From Euglena gracilis (taxonomy: Eukaryota > Euglenida > Euglenophyceae > Euglenales), in NCBI GenBank assembly GCA_039621445.1, contig CP154955.1, forward strand, positions 18,642,691 to 18,706,690: 64,000 nucleotides of DNA. The letters are read 5' to 3'. Under the pieces are notes generated by a model. The model ran no database searches and had not been told where the DNA came from. It worked only from the letters and a program-made list of their open reading frames with translations. This document shows positions 11,817 to 21,569 of the stretch, in pieces. Each line of letters starts with the position of its first letter. The first letter of the stretch is position 1. The position numbers were made by a program, and so were the translations under genes.

Positions 11817-12599
11817 CTACAAGGGAAAACAGGGGAAAACAAATACATAGAAAATTGAAATATAAATTGTCTGAAACAATCCTGCGTCTCTGAAGTGATG
11901 GAGTGGGTCGGGATAAAAAATGTTCAAGGAGGTATGGGGGAGTCAGTGAAAAATGGATTCTCAAAATTTAGAAAGGCAAAAAAAAAAGCAAGGTTGTTTT
12001 TGAGTCAAAAGAAAGAGTTTGTGACTCTGGCAACGCGCTGAATTCAGAAAATAATTCAAATTATCGGCAAAAAAAAGAAAATAATAAGAAAAAGTGCAAA
12101 AAAAACAACGTTGATTTAGGGAAGACTCAGGTAAAACATAGACTTTAATTTGTCATATAATTTCTCAGCAGAGGTGAAAAGTTGCTTTACAAAAAAAATG
12201 ACAAAATTGAAAGACACAAAACAACCCAAAAAAACGCATGTTTGTGTCCCTGGGTTCCACAGTTTTTCGAAGCTCAAACCTCTTCCTCCCAGAGTTACCC
12301 CAGGCGAGCAGGATCCGAGACAAGTCCAAAAAAGGAAATCGCAGCTATCTGAGTTTTCGGTGGCAGACACGGACAAGGATTGAACGTACTGGGGAGGGGC
12401 ATAGGGAGGGGAGGGGGGGCGGGGGGTTGCGGTGTGGCCGGAAGGCTCTACAGACGTCTGGGGGAGCAGTGGTGGGGCAGGAAGGTCCACCGATGCGGCT
12501 GCGTCAGCACTTCCCAGGACTGGTACCCAAAGGACCGACCCTAACCCCCCCCCCACAGTCCCCTGCAAAGATCAGCAAGAAATGCCCCCCAGGACGCCG

Positions 12600-12790
12600 C
12601 TCTCCTCGAACGTTGGACCTCCTCGAACGTCGTTTGAGGTCGTTCGAGGAGGCCGTTTAAGCCCCCCCTGAGGAGGCTTGAACAGCCTCCTCAAACGACC
12701 TCAAACAAAACAGGGGGGGGGCTTAAAAACGTTCGAGGAAGCTCGAGCTCCTCCTGCATTGAACTACACCGAACGCGAGCCTCCTCCTAC
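12600..12790. repeat. CCTCGAACG / CGTTCGAGG inverted-repeat block
   Basis: CCTCGAACGT, CGTTTGAGGTCGTTCGAGG, AGCCCCCCCTGAGG and GCCTCCTCAAACGACC recur in both orientations around a C-run and a G-run, ending in GAGCTCCTCCT. The words are those of the 43-bp arrays at 13.2-13.7 and 15.8-16.2 kb and of the block at 16.20-16.30 kb. Confidence 0.65.
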
Positions 12791-12794
12791 ATTA

Positions 12795-12905
12795 ACGCCG
12801 GGGGGGGGGTCCGCAGCCCAGCTGGGAGCTGCTGGCTGGAAAAGAAGGTGCTGGCTGAACCCCCCCCCTGGGGGATTCGGCTTAAGAAAGTCCCTGGCTG
12901 ATACA
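12795..12905. repeat. GCTGGCTGGA / TTAAGAAAG family, copy 1
   Basis: A G-run, GAGCTGCTGGCTGGAAAAG, GGTGCTGGCTGAACCCCCC, then GGCTTAAGAAAGTCCCTGGC. The same order of words recurs at 33.0-33.15, 33.55-33.60, 33.9-34.0, 36.0-36.47 and 52.53-52.62 kb. Confidence 0.65.
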
Positions 12906-13235
12906 GTTAAGGTTCGTCCTTGACAGTGAGGGGGTCGTGGAAAAGGACAGCGGTGATTGGTAAGACAAATCGCATGACATGAAAATTGCATGATATGTTG
13001 TTATGTTTGTCAAAACTTGGCATCCTGAAATGATCCTCCTTGCAATGATTCTTTGGATTGTACACCATGCCTCTGTTGTCCCAGGACCACTATTTGCCTA
13101 CGATAAGTCGATAAAAAAAAACAGCCAATCTCCAACCAGCATCATACAAGACAAGACAAGTGGGACCAATCAGGGCCGACCCTGGGTGGTGGGTCACGGG
13201 AGGGAGGGTTACGTAGTGGGATGGACAGTAGTAGG

Positions 13236-13708
13236 AGGATCTCGATCCTCCTCGAACGTCGTTCGAGGTGGTTCGAGATCCTCCTCGAATGTCGTTCGAG
13301 GTCGTTCGAGGAGGATCGAGATCCTCCTCGAATGTCGTTCGAGGTCGTTCGAGGAGGATCGAGATCCTCCTCGAATGTCGTTCGAGGTCGTTCGAGGAGG
13401 ATCAATATCCTCCTCGAATGTCGTTCGAGGTCGTTCGAGGAGGATCGAGATCCTCCTCGAATGTCGTTCGAGGTCGTTCGAGGAGGATCGAAATCCTCCT
13501 CGAATGTCGTTCGAGGTCGTTCAAGGAGGATCGAGATCCTCCTCGAATGTCGTTCGAGGTCGTTCGAGGAGGATCAATATCCTCCTCGAATGTCGTTCGA
13601 GGTCGTTCGAGGAGGATCGAGATCCTCCTCGAATGTCGTTCGAGGTCGTTCGAGGAGGATCAATATCCTCCTCGAATGTCGTTCGAGGTCGTTCAAGATC
13701 CTCCTGCT
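13236..13708. repeat. Tandem array of a 43-bp palindromic unit, array 1
   Basis: About ten units with an exact 43-bp period. Each unit has arms ATCCTCCTCGAA and TTCGAGGAGGAT around TGTCGTTCGAGGTCG. Units differ mainly in the link between palindromes: GATCGAGATCC, GATCGAAATCC or GATCAATATCC. Because 43 is not a multiple of three, every frame stays open through several units, which gives spurious VVRGGSRSSSN and RIEILLECRSR ORFs. It is not a CRISPR array: links are about 5 bases and this is a eukaryote. Confidence 0.9.
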
Positions 13709-13778
13709 GCGCACATGCATTCAACTGTCATTCACCTTGTAGTTGAAACTGACCCACACGAGCCACAGATCAGAAGCA

Positions 13779-14182
13779 TACCTCCCCCCCCCCTTGTCTA
13801 AGCACCGGAAAAGATGGGTAAGAACCGGGGGGGTGGTGCTTATTTTGCCAAAATATGGGTAAGAACCAGGGGGGTGGTGCTTAGACAAGGGGGAAAATTT
13901 TGACATCAAAAAAAATCCGGCGCTTCGCGCCGAAAAGGAAAAATTCCCCTTATTTTGGAGGTCCACTGTTGAACTTACATATATTTGGATGCAGAAATCA
14001 ACAATACCTCACCAAATCAGGTCTCAGAAGTTGCAGAAATTTCGAAAATTTTGAGAAATTTCCCTTAAAAAGGCACACAAAATAAACCTCCCAGTGAAGA
14101 TGACCTTTAAAAAGATGGGTAAGAACCGGGGGGGTGGTGCTTAGACAAGGGTGGTGCTTAGACAAGGGGGGGGGGGGAGGTA
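13779..14182. mobile_element. TIR element 2 (TACCTCCCC...GGGGAGGTA), GGTGCTTAGACAA word
   Basis: The left end is TACCTCCCC, a C-run, then TTGTCTAAGCACC. The right end is GGTGCTTAGACAA, a G-run, then GGGGAGGTA. GGGTAAGAACCNGGGGGG occurs three times inside, with a hairpin CCGGCGCTTCGCGCCG at about 13918. It is about 404 bp with no coding capacity. The outer ends match elements 1 and 3. Confidence 0.65.
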
Positions 14183-14598
14183 CAAGAAACGCATGAGTGC
14201 AATCCAGGTTCAGGGGTGTTCATTGATGGCAAGTGGCGACAATGTGCTGTGGGTGAAACAGAGCGAATAACAGTACCGGAGACTGAGTGACATGTCGCTG
14301 TACCACTTCCCTTCTGGCTTAAAGTATATACTTTTCCAAAAACCATGAATTATTACAACATTTTCAATCCGCCTCCCAGGAAAAAAAAACCCGCCTCACA
14401 GGGAAAAAAAAACCGTTCCGCGACATTTAAAATGAGTTTCAAATCTCAAATCTCAAATCTCATACAAATGACCTCGGGATGACAATTTTTTTCAATAAAA
14501 AACAGTTATGCATGAGTACATTCCCGTGTAAGAGGCAGTCTTTATTGTAATTGTTTATCATATCTAAATATATATTTTTTTTCACACGTGAAAATTTT

Positions 14599-14829
14599 CC
14601 CCCTACAGGGTACCAGCTACCCCAAAGAGTCGCCCAACTAGGGTTAATGCACATGGGGGGACCCTCGCTCGGCGCCTTCGGCGCCTTGCTCGGGTCCCCC
14701 CATGTGCATTAACCTCGGGTCCCCCCATGTGCTCGCTCGGCGCCTTCGGCGCCTCGCTCGGGTCCCCCCATGTGCATTAACCCTAGTTGGGCGACTCTTT
14801 GGGTTCGCTGTGTACCCTGTAGAGGGAAA
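14599..14829. repeat. Long palindrome, copy 1
   Basis: Arms start CCCTACAGGGTACCAGC and include AGAGTCGCCCAACTAGGGTT and the word ACATGGGGGGACCC; the right arm is the inverted complement, ending TACCCTGTAGAGGG. The centre has two GGCGCCTTCGGCGCC hairpins because the inner part is duplicated. It is followed by GTAACCCTAACCCTATTCC. About 130 bases before it begin with ATTTTTTTCAATAAAAAACA, shared with copy 2. Confidence 0.85.
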
Positions 14830-15281
14830 CATAACAACGATGAGCGCAATGGTGACAACCACTGGGGATGAAATCGTAACCCTAACCCTATTCCTTCAAT
14901 TAACGTTACAAACTGTCTCGGGGGAGGATTTTTTTTTTTAGCAAGAACATTTATGCATGAGCACGTTCCTGTGAAACAAAAAACATTTTTTATTTATTTG
15001 TTTTATTATTTATAGTTATGAGTATTATTTCTGAATATGAATGTTATTTATATTTATATTTATATATATATATATATATGTATATATATTTATTATTTAT
15101 TATTTATGAAATCTCAACCCTAACCCTATTCCTTCTAATAACGTTACAAATTCCCTAGGCATGAGAATTTTTTTCAATAAAAAACAGTTATGCATGAGTA
15201 CATTCCCGTGTAAGAAGCAGTCTTTATTATAATTGTTTATCATATCTGAATATATATTTTTTCACAACACGTGGAAAATTG

Positions 15282-15443
15282 CCCCCTACAGGGTACCAGC
15301 TACCCCAAAGAGTCGCCCAACTAGGGTTAATACACATGGGGGGACCCTCGCTCGGCGCCTTCGGCGCCTCGCTCGGGTCCCCCCATGTGTATTAACCCTA
15401 GTTGGGCGACTCTTTGGGTTCGCTGTGTACCCTGTAGAGGGAA
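15282..15443. repeat. Long palindrome, copy 2
   Basis: This is nearly identical to copy 1 but without the internal duplication: inverted arms of about 70 bases around one GGCGCCTTCGGCGCC hairpin. The shared upstream block lies about 685 bases after that of copy 1, so the locus is a tandem duplication of a larger unit that also carries CCCTAACCCTATTCC downstream. Confidence 0.85.
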
Positions 15444-15587
15444 ATATAACAACGATGAGCGGGATGGTTGCAACCATTGGGGATGAAATCTTGACCCTAA
15501 CCCTATTCCTTCTAATAACCTCAGAAATTCTCTTGGTATGGGAATATTTTTGAATACAAATACTTTTGAATGATTGCATTCCTGTGT

Positions 15588-15640
15588 ACTCTCTCTCTCT
15601 CTCTCCCTCTCTCTCCGGGACCCCCTCTCTCTCCCCCGGT
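15588..15640. repeat. CT-rich microsatellite
   Basis: CTCTCTCTCTCTCTCCCTC tract interrupted by CCGGGACCCC. No other signal. Confidence 0.85.
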
Positions 15641-15772
15641 CTTTGCTTTCTTCCGAATCGTGCCAGTGAAAGACAGAAAAAATCAAACGAACAAGCAGAA
15701 TCCAGAACAAGGGACGATGGTAACAGACTCAAAAACCTTGCAACTGATACCTGAATGCATGTACATAGCAGG

Positions 15773-16198
15773 AGGATCGAGAAATCGTTCGAGGTCGTTC
15801 GAGGAGGATCGAGATCCTCCTCGAATGTCGTTCGAGGTCGTTCGAGGAGGATCAAAATCCTCCTCGAATGTCGTTCGAGGTCGTTCGAGGAGGATCGAAA
15901 TCCTCCTCGAATGTCGTTCGAGGTCGTTCGAGGAGGATCAATATCCTCCTCGAATGTCGTTCGAGGTCGTTCGAGGAGGATCGAAATCCTCCTCGAATGT
16001 CGTTCGAGGTCGTTCGAGGAGGATCGAGATCCTCCTCGAATGTCGTTCGAGGTCGTTCGAGGAGGATCGAAATCCTCCTCGAATGTCGTTCGAGGTCGTT
16101 CGAGGAGGATCGAAATCCTCCTCGAATGTCGTTCGAGGTCGTTCGAGGAGGATCAATATCCTCCTCGAATGTCGTTCGAGGTCATTCGAGGAGGATTT
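15773..16198. repeat. Tandem array of the 43-bp palindromic unit, array 2
   Basis: About nine units of the same 43-bp repeat as array 1, in the same orientation and with the same three link variants. The last unit carries GTCATTCGAGG in place of GTCGTTCGAGG and runs into TTTTAAGCCCCCCC, the word that also occurs at about 12.66 kb before array 1. Confidence 0.9.
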
Positions 16199-16199
16199 T

Positions 16200-16300
16200 A
16201 AGCCCCCCCCTCGAAGGGGGGGGGGGCTCAAAAACGTTCGAGGAGGTTCGAGCTCGAACGTTCGAGCTCGAACGTTCGAGCTCCTCCTACTGTTACCCCC
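16200..16300. repeat. C-run/G-run block with CGAACGTTCGAGCT inverted repeats
   Basis: AAGCCCCCCCTCGAAGGGGGG is followed by CTCAAAAACGTTCGAGG and two tandem GAGCTCGAACGTTCGAGCTC palindromes, ending in CTCCTCCTACTGTTACCCC. It parallels the block at 12.60-12.79 kb. Confidence 0.65.
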
Positions 16301-16454
16301 CCCGGTCACGGGAGGTAGGGTGGCCGTTGGTTGGCTGGTTGGGTCGAGGCGGGCCGTGGCCTAACCCAATTTTTTTTGGTTGGGCCGCGGCCACCCAGCC
16401 ACAACAGATGCATTGAGCGAAGCAGAACTGCATCGCACAATAGCGGGATAAATT

Positions 16455-16610
16455 GGCCCCTACCGGGTACCGGCTACCCCAAAGGGCCACCTAACTAGGG
16501 TTTAAAACATGGGGGTCCGAGCGAGGCGCCGAAGGCGCCGAGTGAGGGTCCCCCATGTTTTTAACCCTAGTTGGGCGGCCCTTTGGGTTCACTGAGTACC
16601 CTGTGGAGGC
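16455..16610. repeat. Long palindrome, copy 3 (diverged)
   Basis: Same design as copies 1 and 2: CCCCTACCGGGTACCGGCTA, AACTAGGGTTTAAAACATGG, central GGCGCCGAAGGCGCC (inverted relative to the others), then the complementary arm ending GTACCCTGTGGAGG. CCCAAACCCTACTCC follows. Its divergence gives a rough age order among the copies. Confidence 0.8.
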
Positions 16611-17089
16611 CAATAAAACAAAGTTGAGCGGGAAGGGTTCGACTGTTTGCATGAGAATCTAACCCAAACCCTACTCCTTCAAATAACGTCATAAAATCTT
16701 TTTTGCAATCGCCTTTTGCAGTTTGGTCGGGGCCGCAGCCGGCCTAAACCCTCCTCCAAATATAAAGCCCCCCCAAAAATGTTGGAGGGAAGCTCAGGCT
16801 TCTTCGCACGACATCTAGACCGACCCCCCCCCGGAAAAAAATTCGAGCAAATCCATTAAAACCGAATCCCCCATTTACACCGACCCCTGGAGGGAAAAAA
16901 AAGCAGAAATCTATTGATACCGACCGCCTCTCTTGCATCCAGTGCACACCAAGGAAAACAACAATAAAGCACCACGTCGCAGAAAATGCAAAAAAAAAAA
17001 GCATTCAGGCTCACCAGCGTCCATTTTTTTTTGCGACAGATGACAGATGGATTGCTATTGATTCGAGTCGGGGAGCTTGACCCATTCAT

Positions 17090-17330
17090 GCCAACCCCCC
17101 CCCAAACAACCTGGCGGGGCCCTTGCTCCTGGTAGTGGCCGAATAACTTGGCGGGGGGCAAAAAGAGAGTTCCAGTAACTTGGCACCCCCCTTTTCAAGC
17201 AAATTTTCTTTACGACACCAAAAGGGGGGCCCAAAAAACCTGGCGGGGGGGGGGGGCAGGTCAAAAAGTTCGAATAACCTGGCACACCGCCAGGCTATTT
17301 GGGGGGGGGGGGGTTATACCGATCCCCTCC
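17090..17330. repeat. C/G-run element, AATAACCTGGC family
   Basis: ACAACCTGGCGGGG, GAATAACTTGGCGGGGGG, AGTAACTTGGCACCCCCC, AAAACCTGGCGGGG and GAATAACCTGGCACACCGCC recur between a C-run on the left and a G-run on the right. There is no coding capacity. Confidence 0.6.
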
Positions 17331-17970
17331 CGGGATTCAAAACATGTGACATACCGATCCGTCGGTGTAAATGAGGGGGGTTTACGTTGGAGGAGGCTCC
17401 GAAGCTCCTCGGATCTTTTAAAGGAGGTTGGGACCTTTGAACGTTTCAGGATGAATGGTCGGTGGCATTGCGGATAGGGCTGCAAAAGCTGGAGGAAACC
17501 CCACCCCAGGGAGGGTCCAGCCTGCCAGCATCTTTTTCTGGCACTGAATCCCTTCCCCCATCAGCAAATGTTTTCCTATCTGGCCGCCCAAAGTATGATT
17601 GGATAGTAATGGATTATACGCCTTGGCAGCTGCAAAGAGGCAAAAATATGCAAAAATTGGTCGAAAATGAGCTGCCCAGCTCAAGTTCTGGGTCGAGGTT
17701 CCATTTTCAAAGTTTAGTTTTTGTGTTCTTTTGAAGTTTCGATTTTTCGGTCACATTCGACCCCTTCCCGTCAAGGGAACCCGTAAGGAAGGTCAGCCAG
17801 CAGCCTTTTTCCGGCCAGCCCAAATTTCCGGTTTCTGAGCTGGACCACCCATTGGGGAGATCCTCAGGCAGCGCTCTCATTGGAAACTCCGCCCCCCCCC
17901 CCCGAGGGGAGCTACCTCCCCACCTACCTCCCTTCCAAACTGCCCACCTGCCTACCCACTCACCAGTGGG
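17330..17970. other. Repeat remnants, no gene seen
   Basis: Fragments of the GAGGNTCC and GCTGGAGG families occur (17.39-17.53 kb), then sequence resembling the flanks of other GCTGGCTGG copies. No exon with paired splice sites was found on either strand. Confidence 0.35.
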
Positions 17971-18320
17971 TGGGTGGGTGGGTGGGTGGGTGGTGGTAAA
18001 CCCGCCCGCCCGCCCAGCACCCACCCAAAATCAGGTGATCTTTTGGTCATTTTTGATTTTGCCCGTTTTGCGTGTGTTAAATTGGTATTTTTGGAGACAA
18101 CTTTGCCCATTGCCAACAAAAACTTTGGGTCCTCCCACAGGAAAGCTGTTTTGACCACAATTTTTCAGCAAAAATCCAAGAACTAGCCCCCCCTTAAAAT
18201 GGACTCCTGTTGGGATTTTCAGCAACGCACCCAAAAAGGCGACCTGGGGTCTTTTGGGGGGGGGGGTCAGGTGGGTAGGTAGGTAGGTGGGTGGGTGGGA
18301 GGGTGGGTGGAAGGCAGGTT
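17965..18320. repeat. GGGT / CCCA tetranucleotide tracts
   Basis: CCCACCTGCCTACCCACTCA is followed directly by GTGGGTGGGTGGGTGGG. A second GGTAGGTAGGTAGGTGGGTG tract lies at 18.27-18.32 kb and a third at about 18.96-19.09 kb. They flank the next element. Confidence 0.75.
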
Positions 18321-18337
18321 GGTGGGTAGTGTAGGCA

Positions 18338-18975
18338 GAAGTACCCCGCCTCTCCCTATATCCAACGACCGGTAACCTCTGTCCTCTGACCGGGGGGGCG
18401 GTCGTTGGACATAGGGTGACCAAAAAGGTGTCCTCTGACTGGGGGGGGGGGGTCGTTGGTCACGGGGTCAGGGGAAAAAAAAGTTTGACGAAACCCCCCA
18501 AACAGGTCAAAATTTTCCATTCCGGCGCTTCGCGCCCCCATTTCCAGCCCTATCAACAAATATTTGCTCAAAACACCCAAAACTGGCATCCTTGGACGAT
18601 TTTGTTGTGGAGATCACGTCAAGAGAACATGCAAGGAAAATGCAAACCATCTTCACTCCATCATACAACCTAGCAAACACCCGAAAATGTCACGGTGGAA
18701 GGTTGGGAGTGTGGTAAAGCTCCTTCAACAACCGCAGGCACTATCTCCCCGGTGGAGGGCTCATAATGCACAAAACTCCCCGGAGGGAACATTTTAATGG
18801 ACGATGGGCTGCAGGACAAGGGCGGAAGAAAAGCCTTTCAAGGCTGGCAAACCACTGGTTTTCGCACACCTGCAAAAAAAAACATCAAACCTCCGAAAAG
18901 TGTCCTCTGACCGGGGGGGGGTGGTCGTTGGACATAGGGGGTCGCTGGACATGGGGGGGGGGGGGTAGGTGGGTG
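18338..18975. mobile_element. C/G-run element, GTCGTTGGACATAGGG family
   Basis: The left end TACCCCGCCTCTCCCTATAT is followed by CCAACGACCGG. The right end is GGTCGTTGGACATAGGG and GTCGCTGGACATGGGG with a G-run. TGTCCTCTGACCGGGG occurs four times, and the hairpin CCGGCGCTTCGCGCC lies at about 18521. The inner word (CCAACGACC) matches TIR element 1 at 8.92 kb, but the interior differs. There is no coding capacity. Confidence 0.6.
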
Positions 18976-19234
18976 GTGTAGGAAGGCTGGAAAGTTGGTT
19001 GGTTAGTAGGTAGGTGGGCAGGTTGGAAGGGAGGTAGGTAGCTTGGTAGACAGGTAGGTGTGGGTAGGTTGGAAGGAGGTTAGAAAGTCGGCAGGAAGAA
19101 GGGAGGTCAGTAACTTGCTCTGTCAGGTTTACTCACAAGGTGGTCACCTTGTGAGGTTGCAGACCCAACCGGAGCCGCCGTCCCTGTTTCACCAAGCCGG
19201 TCGGCCAGGGAAAAAAAATCGAGGGTTTTTGGAT

Positions 19235-19345
19235 AACCCCCCCCCTAATAGAAGCACGGGGCCGCTACAAGCGCAGGGTCACAAAAAAAGCGCACTGCCC
19301 ATTGGGGGGTCCGCTACAAGCGCACCCCCCATTTTAATGGGATTT
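19235..19345. repeat. CTAATAGAAGCAC / CTACAAGCGCA family, copy 1
   Basis: A C-run with CCTAATAGAAGCACGGGG, then GCCGCTACAAGCGCAGGGTC, GCGCACTGCCCATTGGGGGG and CCGCTACAAGCGCACCCCCC. Related copies lie at 47.44-47.65 and 50.76-50.90 kb, the last with the inverted word GCGCTTCTATTAGGGAGGGG. Confidence 0.65.
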
Positions 19346-19450
19346 TAAAGAAAATCAACAAAAATTACGCGGCCCCAAAAATAAGAGCCCCTCCGGGATT
19401 TTAGGGAAATCCAAGAAATAGACGACCCCAACCATCCCATTCCAAGAAAC

Positions 19451-19559
19451 CTCACTTCTCTTCAGCAGGGAGTGGGGACGTGGACCATCGCTGGTAGCAC
19501 TGCCTGGCGGCGTTAATGGCTTGCCTCCGCAGATCACAGTCAGAAGGGACGATCTATTA
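19451..19559 (-). CDS. Candidate exon of an unidentified gene
   Basis: A strong acceptor (CACTTCCCCCTTCCCCAG) opens an exon of 109 bases in one clean frame, with residues such as RSSLLTVICGGKPLTPPGS and ending LLKRSE before GT at 19450. It starts with one base of a split codon and ends at phase 0, compatible with the terminal exon at 11816-11757. A second frame (DLRRQAINAARQCYQRW...EEK and a stop) is also open over part of it, so the frame is not certain. Confidence 0.35.
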
Positions 19560-20052
19560 CTGGGGAAGGGGGAAGTGGGGGAGGCCGGTGCCCGAACGAT
19601 CATGGAAGGGTAAAGGTCAGTGTGTCCTGGAGGGGGGGAGAGGGAGTGCAACAAGTGGGGAAGAAGAGTTGCTGCCAAGGGTCACTGGGTTCTGTCAATC
19701 AAAGCCTGTACCACCAGAATTGTTCTTAAGCACGCGAACGTTGACAATGCAAGTTGCCAGCACAAGAAGAAACTTTGGAACATGGGCGCATTCTACCATT
19801 GGCTTTGCGTACTAAAGCCAGTCAAGACGGGGGGCCTCCCCTCGGCAGTTCTTGACCCGTTTATTGTTTCCGTGGTTGGGTTCCTCCTTGGAGCTTCTGC
19901 AAAGAAAGTGTTCTGAACCAGTGTGCTCTAGAAACAGAGGTGGGGACAGTAGAAATAGGGGCAGGCAGCCACCAGCCGTCCCCAGGTCTGTTTCATGCCA
20001 CCAAGGGTTGAGGCTTTTAGACCCCCCAGGGGAGTCCACCAGGTCGGCACCT

Positions 20053-20080
20053 CGGGGGGGGGGGGGGGGGGGGGGGGCAC
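20053..20080. repeat. Long G homopolymer
   Basis: About 23 consecutive G between CACCTC and CACCAAAAAATC. Length is likely to be unreliable in any assembly. Confidence 0.8.
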
Positions 20081-20403
20081 CAAAAAATCAGGTGGTCTGA
20101 AAGCATTTCCCAAAAAATGGAACCCACAACAAGGGCCCGGCATGGGGTCCCCCAGGGGTCCAGCACCGGATCCCCCAGGAGGGAGTTCCGCTGTTGTGGC
20201 TGGGAGGGAGAACATTTAGGCAGCACCCCCCCCCCATCTGCCTCGGCCTTGCCTTGGAGTGCCTTGGAATGCCACAGTTTAGGTGACAAGGGCAAAGAGG
20301 AAACCGGTGTGCCTTGCCTCACACTGGCGTTCTGCTGCCACCACCCTGGCGGGACCCACCACGGCCCTTATGGGTGGGGGGGAGGAGGGGGTGGGAGGGA
20401 CAC

Positions 20404-20520
20404 AGTGAAGCGACGCAAAGCGCTTCTTGGGGGTGGCGAGGGGGAGCTCAAGGGGACGGGAGGGCCGGTCGGCCCCGGCGGCGGCAGCGCGCCACACCAC
20501 AAGGTGGGGACAGACCATTG
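20404..20520 (-). CDS. Candidate exon, possibly initiating
   Basis: After an acceptor CATCGCCGAG, a GC-rich frame reads MVCPHLVVWRAAAAGAD and on to TPKKRFASLH, with nearly all third positions G or C, ending before GTGTCCC. The ATG at 20518-20516 could be an initiator. A competing frame is proline-rich. No family was recognised and linkage to neighbours is unknown. Confidence 0.3.
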
Positions 20521-20565
20521 CTCGGCGATGCAGTTGGGACGGGTGGGCAGGAATCAAAAGGCACG

Positions 20566-20810
20566 CACGCACACACACACACACACACACAACACACACA
20601 CACACACCACGCACACACACACAAACACACACACACACACACAACACACACCCACAAACAAACACACACACACACACACCAAACACACACACACAACAAC
20701 ACACACAAACACAAACACAACACACACAAACACACACAAAAACACACCCACCACCACACACACACACCACACGCCACCCATCGCACATCAGACACACGCA
20801 CTCAACACAC
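20566..20810. repeat. (CA)n-rich microsatellite
   Basis: CACACACA tracts with AACACAC, ACCAC and CAAACAC interruptions. Open frames (HTHTHT and CVCVCV) across it are artefacts. Confidence 0.95.
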
Positions 20811-21569
20811 ACTGGGGAAGAGAAATACATGCGGATTGCAAGGGCATGGGAGAGGGTTGCGAACCGGGCTGGGGAAGGAGCGACAGAAGCCAGTGGTAGG
20901 GGGGTCGATGGGGGTGCGGACAGGGTTGCACAAACCCCTCCCCTGTGCCCAAACTCAGCGAATGTCGGTGCCCACTTGAGGAGAGCAGGGCGGCCTAATT
21001 ATTCCACTCACCGGCTGGCGAGACAACAAGTTGTTGAAAATGTTTTTAAACGGTTTTCTTTTGGTTTCTTCAAAGAAAATTGTACGTGTCCTTGCATCGT
21101 GAAACCCTGGGTATGGACCTTGGAGGAGGCAGGGCGGTGAGGGTGGTGACAGCAGTCTGCCTATGATAGGCAACTAGCGCAGCTGTAACGGTGCGCATAC
21201 ACACACGCACACATGCGCACAGCGAACAAAGGATTAAAAAGCAACAGCAGCAGCAGCAGTGCAGCAACATGTTGGCACAACAAGCAGTGCAATGCAGCAC
21301 AAACATTGAAAACAAAAGGCAAGCACAAGCAAGCACATATCAAAATGACGGCACCTCTGAATGTCAACAGGACACAATATAACACAACATTTCGCGTGCA
21401 TACTAACTCGGACACAGTCGCACCTTTGTCAATCACCTGGCAAACGGAAGATCCCGAACCTCGCGTCGCAGACCGCTGCTTGGCACGCCTGGGAGGTGAG
21501 CGGAATGGGGGCGCGGGGACGAAGCGGGGCGTGGCCGGGGTGGTCCTCCAGCCCCTGGTGCAGGCTCAC
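20811..21569. other. Spacer or intron without a clear exon
   Basis: No exon signature was found at 20.8-21.45 kb. A CAGCAGCAGCAG stretch at about 21.25 kb and CA-rich words at about 21.2 kb are simple sequence. The last 100 bases are GC-rich readthrough of the 21690-21570 exon beyond its GTGAGC donor. Confidence 0.4.

Larger units (their letters stand above)
11817..13235. other. AT-rich and repeat-bearing spacer or intron
   Basis: 11.83-12.23 kb is AT-rich with nothing recognisable. A GC-rich patch at 12.44-12.55 kb (minus reading ...GSADAAASVDLPAP...) could be an exon but lacks convincing splice sites. 12.6-12.9 kb is repeat. 12.95-13.20 kb is unique AT-rich sequence with a weak hydrophobic plus-strand ORF. 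Confidence 0.4.

Noticed and set aside
13236-13708. Regularly spaced palindromic repeats resembling a CRISPR array
   Set aside because: The links between palindromes are about 5 bases and drawn from three variants, there are no unique spacers or cas genes, and the genes around it are eukaryotic.
13003-16364. ORFs of 150-260 codons reading VVRGGSRSSSNVVRGRS
   Set aside because: They are produced by the 43-bp palindromic array cycling through frames; no start context, splice signal or codon bias supports them.
14870-16675. A true telomere or chromosome end
   Set aside because: Only two CCCTAA units occur at each site and they sit within a repeat family, with unique sequence and genes on both sides.
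20427-21140. Threonine/histidine-repeat ORFs over the CA tract
   Set aside because: Simple-sequence artefact.
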